This document shows positions 35,160 through 44,480 of a stretch of DNA of 64,000 bases, one piece after another (the stretch's first letter is position 1; every line of letters begins with the position of its first letter). A program made the position numbers and the translations under genes. The stretch is taken from positions 1 through 64,000 of the forward strand of contig NZ_JACHFH010000005.1 in the NCBI RefSeq assembly GCF_014201835.1. Reading direction: 5' to 3'. The notes below the pieces were generated by a model. That model searched no databases. It was not told the origin of the DNA and worked only from the letters and a program-made list of their open reading frames with translations. Source of the DNA: Pectinatus brassicae. Lineage in GTDB: Bacteria > Bacillota > Negativicutes > Selenomonadales > Selenomonadaceae.

Positions 35160-36623
35160 ATGTCAGAACAAATCAGGGTTCGTTTTGCTCCAAGTCCAAC
35201 CGGTCCTTTTCATATCGGTGGAGCACGTAGTGCACTTTTTAATTGGCTGCTTGCCAGAAAATATCCTAATGGAAAACTTATTTTACGTGTTGAGGATACT
35301 GATCAGGCAAGATCCACAAAAGAGTCAGAGGAAAACATTAAAGAATCACTGAAATGGCTTGGACTTACATGGGATGAAGGTGTTGATGCCGGCGGCGACT
35401 ATGGTCCGTATCGTCAGATGGAACGCCTTGATATTTATAAAAAATATGCGCAAAAACTTATTGATGAGGGAAAAGCATATTATTGCTATTGCACTGAAGA
35501 GGAAATTGTTAAAGAGCGCGAAGCTTTAATGAAAGAAAATAAAATGCCTATTTATCAGGGACATTGCCGCAATTTAACACAAGAACAAATTGCGCAGTAT
35601 GAAGCTGAGGGCAGAAAACCGACTATACGTTTTCGTACACCGGAAAATCAAGCTGTTGAATTTGAAGATCTTGTGCGCGGGCATATGAATTTTGATTCCA
35701 ATGGGGTTGGTGATTTTGTTATAGTCAAGGCTGATGGAATACCAGTGTATAATTTTGCTGTAGTTATTGATGATGCCTTGATGAAAATTTCACATGTTAT
35801 TCGCGCTGAAGAACATCTATCAAATACACCGCGTCAAGTAGTTCTCTATGAAGCATTGGATTTTGCTGTGCCGAAGTTTGCCCATATATCACTGATTTTA
35901 GGTAAAGATCATTCTAAAATGAGTAAGCGTCATGGCGCAACTTCAGTTGAACAATATAAAAATCTTGGCTATTTGCCGGAAGCACTTGTTAATTTTCTGG
36001 CACTTTTAGGCTGGGCACCGCAGGATGAGCAGGAAATTTTTACGATTGATGAACTAATTAAAGCTTTTTCCATGGACCATGTAGCTAAAAATCCAGCTGT
36101 TTTTGATATAGATAAGCTTAATTGGCTTAATGCGCAGTATATGAAAAAGTTGAGTGCAGAAAAAATTACGATGATGGCTATTCCTCATTTGGTGGAAAAA
36201 GGCTATTTAAAAGAAGCTGTTTCTACTGATGAAATGGCAAAATTGGTACGTTTCACAGAAATTATTCGTGACCATTTAAGCTATGGTGCGCAATACTTGG
36301 AATTTGCTGATTTATATTTTAAAGATGATATAGTAGTGGAAGATGATGAAGCTAAACAGGTTCTTCTTGATGAAACAGCCAATGATGTTATGGCACTGTT
36401 CCAACAAAAATTAGCAGCTTTGGAAGAATTTGATGCGGCTCATATTCAGCCGATATTTAAACAGGTTATAAAAGAATTAAAAGTGGGCGGCAAGAAGGTT
36501 TATATGCCATTGCGCGTTGCAATAACAGGACAGATGCATGGACCTGATTTAGCAGGAATAATTGAAGTACTTGGCTATGATAAAATGCTGAGTCGCATGC
36601 AAAACACTATGTCAGCATTTTGA
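35160..36623 (+). CDS. gltX: Glutamyl-tRNA synthetase
   Basis: A class I synthetase charging tRNA-Glu; in many Firmicutes also tRNA-Gln when GatCAB is present. The HIGH variant HIGG is at residues 18-21 in APSPTGPFHIGGARSALFN, and the KMSKS loop reads KMSKR at about 253-257. The 487-residue length and C-terminal helical anticodon-binding region are standard. A GGAGG site lies upstream. It heads the classic gltX-cysE-cysS-mrnC order. Confidence 0.95.
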   Translation: MSEQIRVRFAPSPTGPFHIGGARSALFNWLLARKYPNGKLILRVEDTDQARSTKESEENIKESLKWLGLTWDEGVDAGGDYGPYRQMERLDIYKKYAQKLIDEGKAYYCYCTEEEIVKEREALMKENKMPIYQGHCRNLTQEQIAQYEAEGRKPTIRFRTPENQAVEFEDLVRGHMNFDSNGVGDFVIVKADGIPVYNFAVVIDDALMKISHVIRAEEHLSNTPRQVVLYEALDFAVPKFAHISLILGKDHSKMSKRHGATSVEQYKNLGYLPEALVNFLALLGWAPQDEQEIFTIDELIKAFSMDHVAKNPAVFDIDKLNWLNAQYMKKLSAEKITMMAIPHLVEKGYLKEAVSTDEMAKLVRFTEIIRDHLSYGAQYLEFADLYFKDDIVVEDDEAKQVLLDETANDVMALFQQKLAALEEFDAAHIQPIFKQVIKELKVGGKKVYMPLRVAITGQMHGPDLAGIIEVLGYDKMLSRMQNTMSAF

Positions 36624-36642
36624 ATTTATAAGGCATAGCAGC

Positions 36643-36688
36643 AAAGGTGTGTTGAAAACAGTAATAATGTTTTTGGGCACACCTTTTT
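36643..36688 (+). terminator. Terminator between gltX and cysE
   Basis: AAAGGTGTG (36643-36651) pairs with CACACCTTT (36678-36686) and a T run follows. It could attenuate read-through from gltX into cysE-cysS. Confidence 0.7.
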
Positions 36689-36704
36689 CTATAGGAGGAA
36701 AACT

Positions 36705-37430
36705 ATGAAATTTTTACATATGTTAAAAAAGGATATCAGGGTAGTTTTTGAACGTGATCCAGCGGCAAGAAGTTATTTGGAAGTTGTTTTATGCTATCCC
36801 GGCCTTCATGCTATTTGGTTATATCGGATTGCCCATTGGTTTTATAAACGTAAATTTGTTTTGATTCCAAGATTGATATCAAATTTAGCAAGATTTCTCA
36901 CAGGAATTGAAATCCATCCGGGGGCAACAATCGGACCAGGATTATTTATTGATCATGGAACGGGAATTGTAATAGGTGAAACAGCTGAATTGGGACGCAA
37001 TGTTACCTTATATCAAGGTGTAACTTTAGGCGGAACCGGCAAGGAAAAAGGAAAAAGACATCCAACTATTGGCAATAATGTTGTTGTATCGTCAGGAGCT
37101 AAAATATTAGGCTCATTTTCTGTTGGCGATCATGCTAAAATTGGTGCTGGTTCGGTAGTGCTGAAAGAAGTGCCGGCATATGCTACCGTGGTTGGTATTC
37201 CAGGCAGGGTTGTCCTAATGAAAGGGAAAAGAGTTTCTCCTATCACTATGCCGGAAGAAGAATTAAAAAACAAGGCCATATCAGAGGCTTTAAAAAGAGA
37301 ATTAGCTGAAGAATTAGATGTTGATTTAGCGCATGACAAATTACCTGATCCAGAACTTGATATGATAAAAGGATTGCTGGAGAAAATTAAAGTACTTGAA
37401 GATAAAGTGGCAAATTTAGAAAAGAAGTGA
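36705..37430 (+). CDS. cysE: Serine O-acetyltransferase
   Basis: Forms O-acetylserine from serine and acetyl-CoA, the entry step to cysteine. The N-terminal helical region contains [28 protein letters not shown]. The left-handed beta-helix has [25 protein letters not shown] with the catalytic Asp-His, and [16 protein letters not shown]. At 241 residues it carries a C-terminal extension ending in a coiled coil. A GGAGG-type site precedes the ATG. cysS starts 4 bases downstream. Confidence 0.94.
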   Translation: MKFLHMLKKDIRVVFERDPAARSYLEVVLCYPGLHAIWLYRIAHWFYKRKFVLIPRLISNLARFLTGIEIHPGATIGPGLFIDHGTGIVIGETAELGRNVTLYQGVTLGGTGKEKGKRHPTIGNNVVVSSGAKILGSFSVGDHAKIGAGSVVLKEVPAYATVVGIPGRVVLMKGKRVSPITMPEEELKNKAISEALKRELAEELDVDLAHDKLPDPELDMIKGLLEKIKVLEDKVANLEKK

Positions 37431-37434
37431 AAAA

Positions 37435-38865
37435 ATGCTAAAAGTATATAATAGTATGACCAAAACAAAAGAAGAGTTTAAACCAGTTGTTCCAGGACAA
37501 GTAAGCATTTATGTTTGCGGAATAACACCGTATAATGACCCGCATATTGGCAATGCCAGACCATTTGTGACCTGGGACGTTATCAAGCGTTTTTTGCGGC
37601 AGCAGGGGTATAAAGTAAAACATGTACAAAATTTTACGGATGTTGATGATAAAATAATACGCACGGCTAATCAAAATAATGTAACATGGAAAGATATTTC
37701 TGATAAATATATTGCTGGATATTTTGAAGTAATGGACAAATTAAATATTGAACATGCAGATGTTTATCCACGTGTATCAGAAACAATGGCAGATATAATA
37801 AATATGGTAAAAGGTCTTATCGACAAGGGGTTTGCCTATTGTGTTGATGGTGATGTATATTTCAGCGTAGAAAAGTTTAATGGCTATGGAAAACTCAGTG
37901 GACGCAAGCTGGAAGATATGCAGGCTGGGGCCAGAATAGAAGTAGATACACGTAAACATCATCCGATGGATTTTGCTTTATGGAAAAGTGCTAAACCAGA
38001 TGAACCGTCATGGGATAGCCCTTGGGGAAAAGGTCGTCCTGGCTGGCATATTGAATGCTCGACGATGTCGTTAAAATATTTGGGAGAAAACTTTGATTTT
38101 CATGGCGGTGGCAGTGATCTTATATTTCCGCATCATGAAAATGAAATAGCTCAGTCACAGGCCTATTGCTGCAATGAACATTCATTTGCCAAATACTGGC
38201 TGCACAATGGTTTTATAACTATTAATCAGGAAAAAATGAGCAAATCATTAAATAACTTTTTTACTGTAAAAGATATATTAAAAACATATCCGGCAGAGAC
38301 ACTGCGGTATTTCTTGGTAGCAACACATTATCGCAGTCCGCTTGATTTTAGTGATGAACGCTTAAAAGAGGCTCAAGCAAGTCTTGGCCGCTTAAAAAAT
38401 GCTCAGGATAGTTTGAATGAGTTACTGGCTATGAAATCAGATGCGAATGATAGTGCTAAAGATGTTTTATCATTTGCTGTTGCTGCTAAAGATGGTTTTT
38501 ATGAAGCAATGAATGATGATTTTAATACGGCGTTGGCACTTGCCAATATGTTTGATCTGACGAAAAAAATAAATATATATCATCAGTCTGTATTAGCTGG
38601 AGAAGTGAGCGCAGACAAAGAAAATATTGCCAAAATATTAGATATCTATAATGAAATGGTCGATATTTTAGGGATTTTGCAGGGGAATGAAGAAAATATT
38701 CAGGATGATAAATTAGTTGATGATCTAATGAATATAATAATAAACTTGCGTCAGGATGCCCGTAAAAATAAAGATTGGACTACTGCTGATAAAATTCGCG
38801 ATGCCTTAAATGAAATAGGCGTAGTTATTGAGGATTCACCTACCGGTCCAAGGTGGAAGAAATGA
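37435..38865 (+). CDS. cysS: Cysteinyl-tRNA synthetase
   Basis: A class I synthetase. The zinc-ligand Cys is in YVCGITPYNDPHIGNARP, where HIGN is the HIGH motif. The other zinc residues lie in WHIECSTM and HHENEIAQSQ, and the second signature is KMSKSLNNF. The 476-residue length is normal. mrnC overlaps its stop codon by 4 bases. Confidence 0.96.
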   Translation: MLKVYNSMTKTKEEFKPVVPGQVSIYVCGITPYNDPHIGNARPFVTWDVIKRFLRQQGYKVKHVQNFTDVDDKIIRTANQNNVTWKDISDKYIAGYFEVMDKLNIEHADVYPRVSETMADIINMVKGLIDKGFAYCVDGDVYFSVEKFNGYGKLSGRKLEDMQAGARIEVDTRKHHPMDFALWKSAKPDEPSWDSPWGKGRPGWHIECSTMSLKYLGENFDFHGGGSDLIFPHHENEIAQSQAYCCNEHSFAKYWLHNGFITINQEKMSKSLNNFFTVKDILKTYPAETLRYFLVATHYRSPLDFSDERLKEAQASLGRLKNAQDSLNELLAMKSDANDSAKDVLSFAVAAKDGFYEAMNDDFNTALALANMFDLTKKINIYHQSVLAGEVSADKENIAKILDIYNEMVDILGILQGNEENIQDDKLVDDLMNIIINLRQDARKNKDWTTADKIRDALNEIGVVIEDSPTGPRWKK

Positions 38866-39347
38866 AGTTTGCCCAATACCAATTTCTATGTCAGCGAATG
38901 TTTGCTCAGGATGAAAATGGCACTATAAAACAGCATTATGATGAAATAAAACCGCAGCAATTATCACCACTTGCACTGGCTTATATTGGTGATGCTTATT
39001 TTCATCTATTTGTAAGAACAAAATTACTGTATTATGAGCAAAATAAAGTACGTGTTTTAAACGATTTTGGTGCTAAAATTGTTTCAGCGACATATCAGGC
39101 TTATGCTTATAAAGAATTGCAAAATGAATATACAGAAGAAGAGCAGAAAATTTTTCGGCGGGCCTACAATGCCAAATCACATGCACCACGCGTGGCCAGT
39201 GTGATTGATTATCATCTCAGTACAGGTTTTGAGGCAGTGCTGGGACATTTGCAGCTTAGTGGTCGGCAGGCACGACTGGAGGAAATCTGTCAAAAGTCAT
39301 TTGAAGTAATAATAAAGGATATTTCTGATAAACAAAATAAAAATTAA
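38862..39347 (+). CDS. mrnC: Mini-ribonuclease III
   Basis: An RNase III catalytic domain without a dsRNA-binding domain, which matures 23S rRNA in Firmicutes. SPLALAYIGDAYFHLFVRTKLL contains the catalytic acidic region and KSHAPRVASVIDYHLSTGFEAVLGHLQL is the signature helix. ATG 38862 overlaps the cysS stop (ATGA) and has AGGTGG upstream, giving 161 residues, slightly longer than typical because of an N-terminal extension. Confidence 0.93.
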   Translation: MKFAQYQFLCQRMFAQDENGTIKQHYDEIKPQQLSPLALAYIGDAYFHLFVRTKLLYYEQNKVRVLNDFGAKIVSATYQAYAYKELQNEYTEEEQKIFRRAYNAKSHAPRVASVIDYHLSTGFEAVLGHLQLSGRQARLEEICQKSFEVIIKDISDKQNKN

Positions 39348-39353
39348 ATATTT

Positions 39354-39455
39354 AGCAGAGTAAGTGATTGCGCGTTAAGTGCCAGATGGACGGGGAGTTG
39401 ACATCTGGACGAAAAACTAAATGTTTGCGGTACAATCATTGCATCCCGCTGCTGC
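39354..39455 (+). promoter_or_regulatory. Tetrahydrofolate (THF) riboswitch
   Basis: The leader matches the THF class: GCAGAGTAAGTGATTGCGCG and TTAAGTG at the 5' side, a variable hairpin (CCAGATG...CATCTGG near 39382-39415), GCGGTACAATCATTGCATCC at the 3' side, and closing pairing of GCAG with CTGC. This class sits before folT and folE genes and lowers expression when reduced folates are plentiful. The gene downstream is folT-like, which fits. Confidence 0.93.
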
Positions 39456-39465
39456 ATTATAGAGA

Positions 39466-39515
39466 ATATCTCCTTATGTGGCAACGTAACAGCTAATATA
39501 GGGAGATGTTTTTTT
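39466..39515 (+). terminator. Expression platform: terminator that also masks the folT ribosome site
   Basis: ATCTCC (39468-39473) pairs with GGAGAT (39502-39507), extended by flanking TTAT/ATA pairing, and is followed by seven T. GGGAG in the 3' arm is also the ribosome-binding site of the GTG start at 39516. Confidence 0.75.
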
Positions 39516-40010
39516 GTGCAAAAAAGTTCAGTTAGCTTCATTATTTTAAGTGGTATATTTATGGCATTAACGATTATCTTTACGCATATTTTTGCTATAC
39601 AAACTCCTTTTATGCGTTTTAGTTTTGGCTTTTTGCCAATAGCAGTTTATGCAATTAATGCTGGTTCGTTTAAAACCGCCATTATGGCAGGTTTAGCAGA
39701 TATATTAGGCTGTTTATTATTTGAGCCGGGTCTGTACTACCCTGGTTTTACTATTAGCAGTATTATAACAGGATTAATTTATGGCTATTTTTTTAGCAGG
39801 AAAAATATTACTTTACCAGTAATGGGTGGTTGTTTTTTATTGACATTTTTGCTGGTCGACTTATTTTTAAATACTTTTTGGTTGACGCAGCTTTACCATA
39901 AGGCGGCAACAGTATTCTTATATGGGCGTTTTATTAAGGGGATTGTATTATTACCAATACATATCTGGCTGTTTTATATAATATATAAAGTAATCATAAA
40001 ATATAAATAA
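39516..40010 (+). CDS. folT: Folate ECF transporter S component FolT
   Basis: A substrate-binding integral membrane subunit of an energy-coupling factor transporter, 164 residues with six hydrophobic segments. The pattern MRFSFGFLPIAVYAINAGSFKTAIMAGLADILGCLLF is typical of the FolT family, including the conserved loop arginine. It would use shared EcfA/A'/T subunits encoded elsewhere. Assignment to folate rests on the sequence family and on the THF riboswitch directly upstream. It starts at GTG 39516. Confidence 0.92.
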   Translation: MQKSSVSFIILSGIFMALTIIFTHIFAIQTPFMRFSFGFLPIAVYAINAGSFKTAIMAGLADILGCLLFEPGLYYPGFTISSIITGLIYGYFFSRKNITLPVMGGCFLLTFLLVDLFLNTFWLTQLYHKAATVFLYGRFIKGIVLLPIHIWLFYIIYKVIIKYK

Positions 40011-40032
40011 TTGAATGGCAGGTATTTAATAG

Positions 40033-40082
40033 AGAAACCTAGAAAATAATATAAAATAATTGCGGAATTTTTTCTAGGTTTC
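40033..40082. other. 13-bp inverted repeat after folT
   Basis: GAAACCTAGAAAA (40033-40045) and TTTTCTAGGTTTC (40070-40082) are exact reverse complements with a loop of about 24 bases. No T run follows. Possibly a weak terminator or a processed hairpin. Confidence 0.5.
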
Positions 40083-40148
40083 AAGTTAAGTAGGCAACTC
40101 TGTTAAAACCTGAATATTTGGAAAAAAATAATAAAAGGAGTTGAGGGA

Positions 40149-42176
40149 ATGTCAAGAAAAAGCGTGAAATTTAAAATATTAGCAGGGCTTATACCAGTAT
40201 TTGTTTTCTTTTTAGCGGTATTATCATTATCTAGCTATTATTTTGCTAAAAAAACATTGCAGCAAAGTATCAATGAAACAGCAGTATCAATAGGTGAAGA
40301 TTATGCTACTCGTATTGAAAACTACCTTAATGTTTATGTAACACAGCTCGATGGGCTGGCTGCGCAGCCGGCTATTACCGATGGCAAAAATACGGCACAA
40401 ATTATGCAGTTATTAAATGCCCAAGAGCAGGAAAAGAAAAGTTTTGATGTGTTGTTTTATATTGATGCCGCAACTGGCAAAGGTTATACGAGTGCGATGA
40501 AGGAAAATGATTATCAGGGCAGAGCATATTTAAAGGATTGTTTGGAAAAAAAGATGCCGGTAATGTCTGAACCCTTGATTTCCAAGACTACAGGAAAATT
40601 ATCCGTGGTCATAGTGGTGCCGGTAAAAAATAATGGGCAGATAACTGGCGTCATGGGTGGAACAATGTCTCTGGAATATTTAAGCACTATGCTGAAAAAA
40701 TTAAAATTCCTCGATACCGGTTATGGTCAGATATCAGATGAAAATGGTGTTATTATAGCTCATCCGACAAAGGCTAATCTTGTTGGTAAATTGAATTTGT
40801 CAAAAACCGAGGTTGATCCGGCTCTCAATATACCAAATAATAAATTAGATGAAAAATTGGTAGAGCTTGTAAAAACTGCGCAAAATGGCAAACAGGCCAT
40901 TGGCACCTATAATCATAATGGTGAACGAATTGCAGTTATGACACCGATAAATATTCCTGGCGGTAAACGCTGGGTTATGTCAGTAGCAGCACCGCTTAGT
41001 GAAGCAACTGACAAGGTGGTAACCTTAGGCTGGTTGATGTTGGGACTTTCAATTCTTTGCATTATATTGTCAGTAGTGGCAATTATAATATTTGCAAAAA
41101 AATTTATTGCACCGATAATAAAACTGAGTGATGAAAGTCTGCTTTTAGCACAAGGTGATTTAGCAGATCGTGATATAGACATTGATTCTGAAGATGAAAT
41201 CGGGCAATTGGCACAAAGCTTCCAAAAAATGAAACAACAAATAAAAGCTTTAATATCAAATGTCAGAGATCAATCTTCGCAATTAGCTGCTTCAAGTGAA
41301 GAGCTGACAGCACAGTCACATCAATCCTCACAGGCGGTAAATCAGGTAGCCGATTCGATTACCAATGTTTCTGACAAAGCTAATGAACAATTAAACGTTG
41401 CCAATACAGCATCTGGGCTTATGCAAAAAGTATCAGACCAAGTTGATATTGCAGCAAGGATTGGTGAAGATGTGGCCAATAAGTCACGTCAGTCCTCAGA
41501 AAAAGCGACACAGGGCAGCATAGCCATCCAAAAAGCAATAAAACAAATGGAACAAATCCAGATTACTGTAGGTGAGTCTGCTCGTGTGGTAGAGGATTTA
41601 GGCAATAGTTCAACTGAAATTGGTAAAATTATCGAAACTATAGCCGGGATTGCTGGTCAGACTAACTTATTGGCACTTAATGCGGCTATTGAAGCAGCTC
41701 GTGCTGGCGAAAGTGGTAAAGGTTTTGCTGTAGTAGCAGAAGAGGTCAGAAAACTAGCAGAACAGTCACAAGATGCGACAGAACAGATAAGTTCATTGAT
41801 TACCAAGATACAAAATGAAACGCAAAATGCTGTTGTAGCAATGAATACAGGCAATCAGGAGGTAGAACTTGGAACTAAGGTAATCCAGACAGCCGGGCAG
41901 TCATTCGAAGAAATTGTTGGCTTAATAAAAACAATTTCTGAACAGGTACAGCAAAATACTGCAGCTATCAGGATAATGCACGAGAGCAGCCAACAGGCCC
42001 TTAGAAGTGTATTATCGATTGACGAGCTCAGTCGTGATACAGCGGAAGAAACCCATACTGTATCGGCAGCAACAGAGGAACAATCAGCAATTATGGAAGA
42101 AATTGCCACCGCCAGTCAGACCTTGGCAGAGTTGGCTACTGAACTGCAAAATGGTATTCACAAATTTAAATTATAA
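40149..42176 (+). CDS. Methyl-accepting chemotaxis protein with dCache-type sensor
   Basis: A membrane receptor of 675 residues. The first membrane segment lies at about 10-32. An extracytoplasmic dCache-like domain spans about 35-280 ([59 protein letters not shown]). A second membrane segment lies near 290-315, then HAMP, then the full signalling hairpin with [21 protein letters not shown] and [16 protein letters not shown]. dCache domains often bind amino acids or other small metabolites; the ligand is unknown. An AGGAG site lies upstream. Confidence 0.93.
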   Translation: MSRKSVKFKILAGLIPVFVFFLAVLSLSSYYFAKKTLQQSINETAVSIGEDYATRIENYLNVYVTQLDGLAAQPAITDGKNTAQIMQLLNAQEQEKKSFDVLFYIDAATGKGYTSAMKENDYQGRAYLKDCLEKKMPVMSEPLISKTTGKLSVVIVVPVKNNGQITGVMGGTMSLEYLSTMLKKLKFLDTGYGQISDENGVIIAHPTKANLVGKLNLSKTEVDPALNIPNNKLDEKLVELVKTAQNGKQAIGTYNHNGERIAVMTPINIPGGKRWVMSVAAPLSEATDKVVTLGWLMLGLSILCIILSVVAIIIFAKKFIAPIIKLSDESLLLAQGDLADRDIDIDSEDEIGQLAQSFQKMKQQIKALISNVRDQSSQLAASSEELTAQSHQSSQAVNQVADSITNVSDKANEQLNVANTASGLMQKVSDQVDIAARIGEDVANKSRQSSEKATQGSIAIQKAIKQMEQIQITVGESARVVEDLGNSSTEIGKIIETIAGIAGQTNLLALNAAIEAARAGESGKGFAVVAEEVRKLAEQSQDATEQISSLITKIQNETQNAVVAMNTGNQEVELGTKVIQTAGQSFEEIVGLIKTISEQVQQNTAAIRIMHESSQQALRSVLSIDELSRDTAEETHTVSAATEEQSAIMEEIATASQTLAELATELQNGIHKFKL

Positions 42177-42196
42177 AATTTGAATTTATATTATAA

Positions 42197-42245
42197 TAGG
42201 GATGCTGTATCTTAAATAAAAATGCAGTATTCCTGTTATTTTTAT
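42197..42245 (+). terminator. Terminator of the chemoreceptor gene
   Basis: AGGGATGCTGTAT pairs with ATGCAGTATTCCT through several G-U pairs and is followed by TTATTTTTATTTT. Confidence 0.65.
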
Positions 42246-42272
42246 TTTCAGTATATAAATTTATGCAAAACA

Positions 42273-42308
42273 AAAACCACAATACAGCTGTTGTATTGTG
42301 GTTTTATA
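42273..42308. terminator. tmRNA terminator
   Basis: AAAACCACAATACA, loop GCTG, TTGTATTGTGGTTTT; on the minus strand the stem is followed by TTTTTGTTTTG, just downstream of the tmRNA 3' end. Confidence 0.88.
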
Positions 42309-42341
42309 TAATATTATCCTTAAGTACGTTAAGGTCATTGT

Positions 42342-42694
42342 TGGTGGAGACGAGGAGAATCGAACTCCTGTCCGAAAACATTGCTGCACAAGTTTCTCCG
42401 AGCGCATTTTGTGTTTTAATTTTAGTTAATAAAGCTACACAAACAAACCCTTGTTAACCTATCTCGATAAAATTCCTTTATAATTTCCGAGAATTAATTA
42501 TAAAGTATCCCGCTATTGTCCTCTTTTTGCTTCATGCGGGAAAAGAAACAAAAGAGGTTAGCATTAAGCTGCTAAAGCGTAATTTTCGTTAGCTTTTATA
42601 TTTATAAAAGTTAGTTTCACCTTACTGACGGGTTGATGACCCCCCGGCTCGCTTCTCATGCATCAGCTGCCCCCGTCGAAACCATTACGTCCCC
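42342..42694 (-). ncRNA. ssrA: tmRNA (ssrA)
   Basis: On the minus strand the RNA begins GGGGACGTAATGG and ends CGTCTCCACCA; the first 7 bases pair with the 3' acceptor arm. TTTCGACGGGGG near the 5' end and GAGTTCGATTCTCC near the 3' end give the tRNA-like T-arm. The tag reading frame at 42564-42593 encodes ANENYALAA then stop. tmRNA frees stalled ribosomes and tags the product for ClpXP or FtsH. Length is about 353 nt. smpB is not in this window. Confidence 0.97.
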
Positions 42695-42749
42695 GTGAGT
42701 TACTAGTGCTAAAAGCATTAAGCTAACAAAATAAATTACTACGATATTT

Positions 42750-42778
42750 ATTATATATATATATAATAATAAAGTCAA
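42750..42778 (-). promoter_or_regulatory. tmRNA promoter with CtsR-like repeat at its upstream edge
   Basis: Minus strand TTGACT (42773-42778), 17-base spacer, TATAAT (42750-42755), about 55 bases before the mature 5' end. On the plus strand AGTCAAT and GGTCAAA heptads one base apart cover 42773-42787, the same arrangement seen in the ctsR promoter. Confidence 0.7.
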
Positions 42779-42789
42779 TAGGTCAAATA

Positions 42790-43120
42790 TTTATGACAAC
42801 TAAACATAGATAAAAGTAAACGTTTAATTATATAAATTATTTGAATTTTTTAGAACTAAATGATATAATAACAAATAATGATAATGAATATTAGTAATAA
42901 ATAGTTATAATAAGTATGCATTATCCAATTTTTGTTAATATAGGATACAGTATTATAAATTAACCTATTGAAATTTATGATTATATATACTATAATTTCT
43001 TTTATTGCTATACGATGATTTGTGAGAAAATTTCAATATAGTATATTATAAAAATATATAAAAAAACTTTTAATTATATTTATTTATAATTGGATTATAT
43101 GTTATAATAAATACGATTAT
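42790..43120. other. AT-rich intergenic stretch upstream of dhaL
   Basis: Very AT-rich with no open reading frame of note. A TATAAT near 43103 could be part of the dhaL promoter but I see no good -35 partner. Nothing else is recognisable. Confidence 0.5.
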
Positions 43121-43139
43121 ATTTTTGGGGGAATTAGTG

Positions 43140-43760
43140 TTGACAAGATTGAAAGATGCGCTTGACCATATTGCGGAAGCAGTTATTAAACAGCGCGATT
43201 TATTAGACAGACTAGATTCTATTGGAGATAGTGACCATGGTACTAATATGGCACGTGGTTTTACCGCTGCAATGGAAGAATTGGAACGCTTAAATGATTT
43301 AAGCAGTACAAAAGTAGTTTTTGAAACAGTAGGAACGGCTTTTGCTGAAAGTATTGGCGGAGCATCAGGTCCTTTATACGCAACGGCCTTTTTGCGAGCA
43401 GCAGCAGCGTGTGATGAAAATACGACTTTTAATGTTGAAAATGTTGAAAAATTATTGAACGCAGCAGTTGAAGGTGTAAAAAGACGTGGTCATTCTGATG
43501 CAGGCGAAAAAACAATGCTGGATGTTTTGATACCAGTGCATAAATGTTTTACGCCGGAAGAAGCAAAAGATAAAACGTTATATCAATGTATTGAAGCAGC
43601 TGTAAAAGCAGCTAAGGATGGCTTAGATTATACAAAGACTATTCCGGCTAAGAAAGGACGCGCTTCTTATATTGGGGAACGCAGCATAGGACATGAGGAT
43701 CCAGGGGCGATGTCATCTTTAATCATGGTTCGTGAATTGTTCAACTTCTTAAAATATTAA
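43140..43760 (+). CDS. dhaL: Dihydroxyacetone kinase subunit DhaL (solitary)
   Basis: The ADP/Mg-binding subunit of PEP-dependent dihydroxyacetone kinase. The metal-nucleotide motif IGDSDHGTNMARGF is at about residues 30-43. GGASGPLYATAF, RGHSDAGEKTMLDVLIP and GRASYIGERSIGHEDPGAMS are DhaL signatures. In PTS-type kinases DhaL works with DhaK and DhaM, neither of which is adjacent. Starts are ambiguous (TTG 43125, GTG 43137, TTG 43140); GGGGGA lies seven bases before TTG 43140. A DhaR-like regulator is encoded about 15 kb away. Confidence 0.9.
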   Translation: MTRLKDALDHIAEAVIKQRDLLDRLDSIGDSDHGTNMARGFTAAMEELERLNDLSSTKVVFETVGTAFAESIGGASGPLYATAFLRAAAACDENTTFNVENVEKLLNAAVEGVKRRGHSDAGEKTMLDVLIPVHKCFTPEEAKDKTLYQCIEAAVKAAKDGLDYTKTIPAKKGRASYIGERSIGHEDPGAMSSLIMVRELFNFLKY

Positions 43761-43766
43761 GAGGTT

Positions 43767-43795
43767 GGACTATATCTAAATTTTAGATATAGTCC
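43767..43795 (+). terminator. Hairpin after dhaL
   Basis: A perfect 14-bp stem GGACTATATCTAAA/TTTAGATATAGTCC immediately after the dhaL stop; the T tail is poor. Confidence 0.55.
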
Positions 43796-43836
43796 AGTAT
43801 ATGTCTGAAAATTTTAAATAAAAATATATTTCTATA

Positions 43837-43865
43837 TTGATAAATTATTATCATTATGTTATACT
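43837..43865 (+). promoter_or_regulatory. Promoter of the unassigned structured RNA
   Basis: TTGATA (43837-43842), 17-base spacer, TATACT (43860-43865). No protein gene follows on this strand for more than 500 bases. Confidence 0.7.
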
Positions 43866-43871
43866 AAAGGT

Positions 43872-44412
43872 AGAAAAGATGGACCAATTGATTTGATGAT
43901 TGGTGTTATCTTTTCGGTCCTAAGAAACAGAAGAAATATTGATCAATATTAAGAAATGTTTTTGTGGACGAAGGGGAGTGACAAATTATAATAAAAAGTA
44001 TAATTTTGTTGTCTGGTGATAATTTTTGCTAAAGTGTACAGGCTATGAAGTTGCCAAAATGCTTGCTTCGGAGAATGAAAATAGACACAATGGTGTAAAA
44101 GTTGGTCATGAGACAGAGTTCTACAGTATAATGCGCATTAGATTTGTTAATATGGATGATTGCTCCAATGCTATATAAATTATCCATAGTAAGAATAACG
44201 AAGATAACGCGTCGTTACTAATAGCCGGCTATGTATTATAAAGTGTATATTTATTTCGCGGATAGATATATACAAAGAACAATGGCCTAAGAAAGAATGA
44301 AGGGCTAGAGAGAATTGAGCTTCAAAAACAAAAAAAGAATAAAGAGGTATGAATGTTGGAATCTAGGTAAGGGCAGCTTGTTCGATAAATAATATCAGCA
44401 AGCTGCTTTTTA
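43872..44412 (+). ncRNA. Candidate large structured non-coding RNA, about 540 nt, class unknown
   Basis: The stretch has its own sigma-A promoter (43837-43865) and an intrinsic terminator (GCAGCTTG 44373-44380 with CAAGCTGC 44399-44406, then T run), and no credible protein gene. It contains many strong helices. The opening one is GAAAAGAT/ATCTTTTC with inner ACCAAT/ATTGGT (43873-43915). Others are a 16-bp palindrome at 43935-43950, ACAAATTATA/TATAATTTTGT (43981-44009), TAACGA/TCGTTA (44196-44217) and TGAAG/CTTCA (44298-44324). It is not RNase P RNA, tmRNA or SRP RNA. The size is in the range of large ornate bacterial RNAs (OLE, ROOL, GOLLD), but I cannot assign it to one. Confidence 0.6.
44373..44412 (+). 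terminator. Terminator of the structured RNA
   Basis: GCAGCTTG (44373-44380) pairs with CAAGCTGC (44399-44406), followed by TTTTTA. Confidence 0.75.
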
Positions 44413-44431
44413 ATGTCCAAAAATTTTATAT

Positions 44432-44473
44432 AACAAAAATGGACCTAACCATATGGTTAGGTCCATTTTTGTT
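44432..44473. terminator. mdh terminator
   Basis: A perfect 19-bp stem, AACAAAAATGGACCTAACC with its complement, loop ATAT, T tails on both strands. Confidence 0.92.
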
Positions 44474-44480
44474 ATAAAGA

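Noticed and set aside
44023-44178. A 52-codon open stretch inside the structured RNA region with protein-like composition (contains GYEVAKMLASENENRH)
   Set aside because: It has no start codon or ribosome site near its beginning, the frame is closed by a stop at 44020-44022, and the stretch lies among strong RNA helices. I could not match it to a family. It could be a decayed gene piece, but the evidence is thinner than for an RNA.
43800-44412. RNase P RNA or 6S RNA in the dhaL-mdh gap
   Set aside because: The conserved RNase P blocks (GAGGAAAGTCC-like and ACAGAAACCGGC-like) are missing, and the length is far above 6S RNA.
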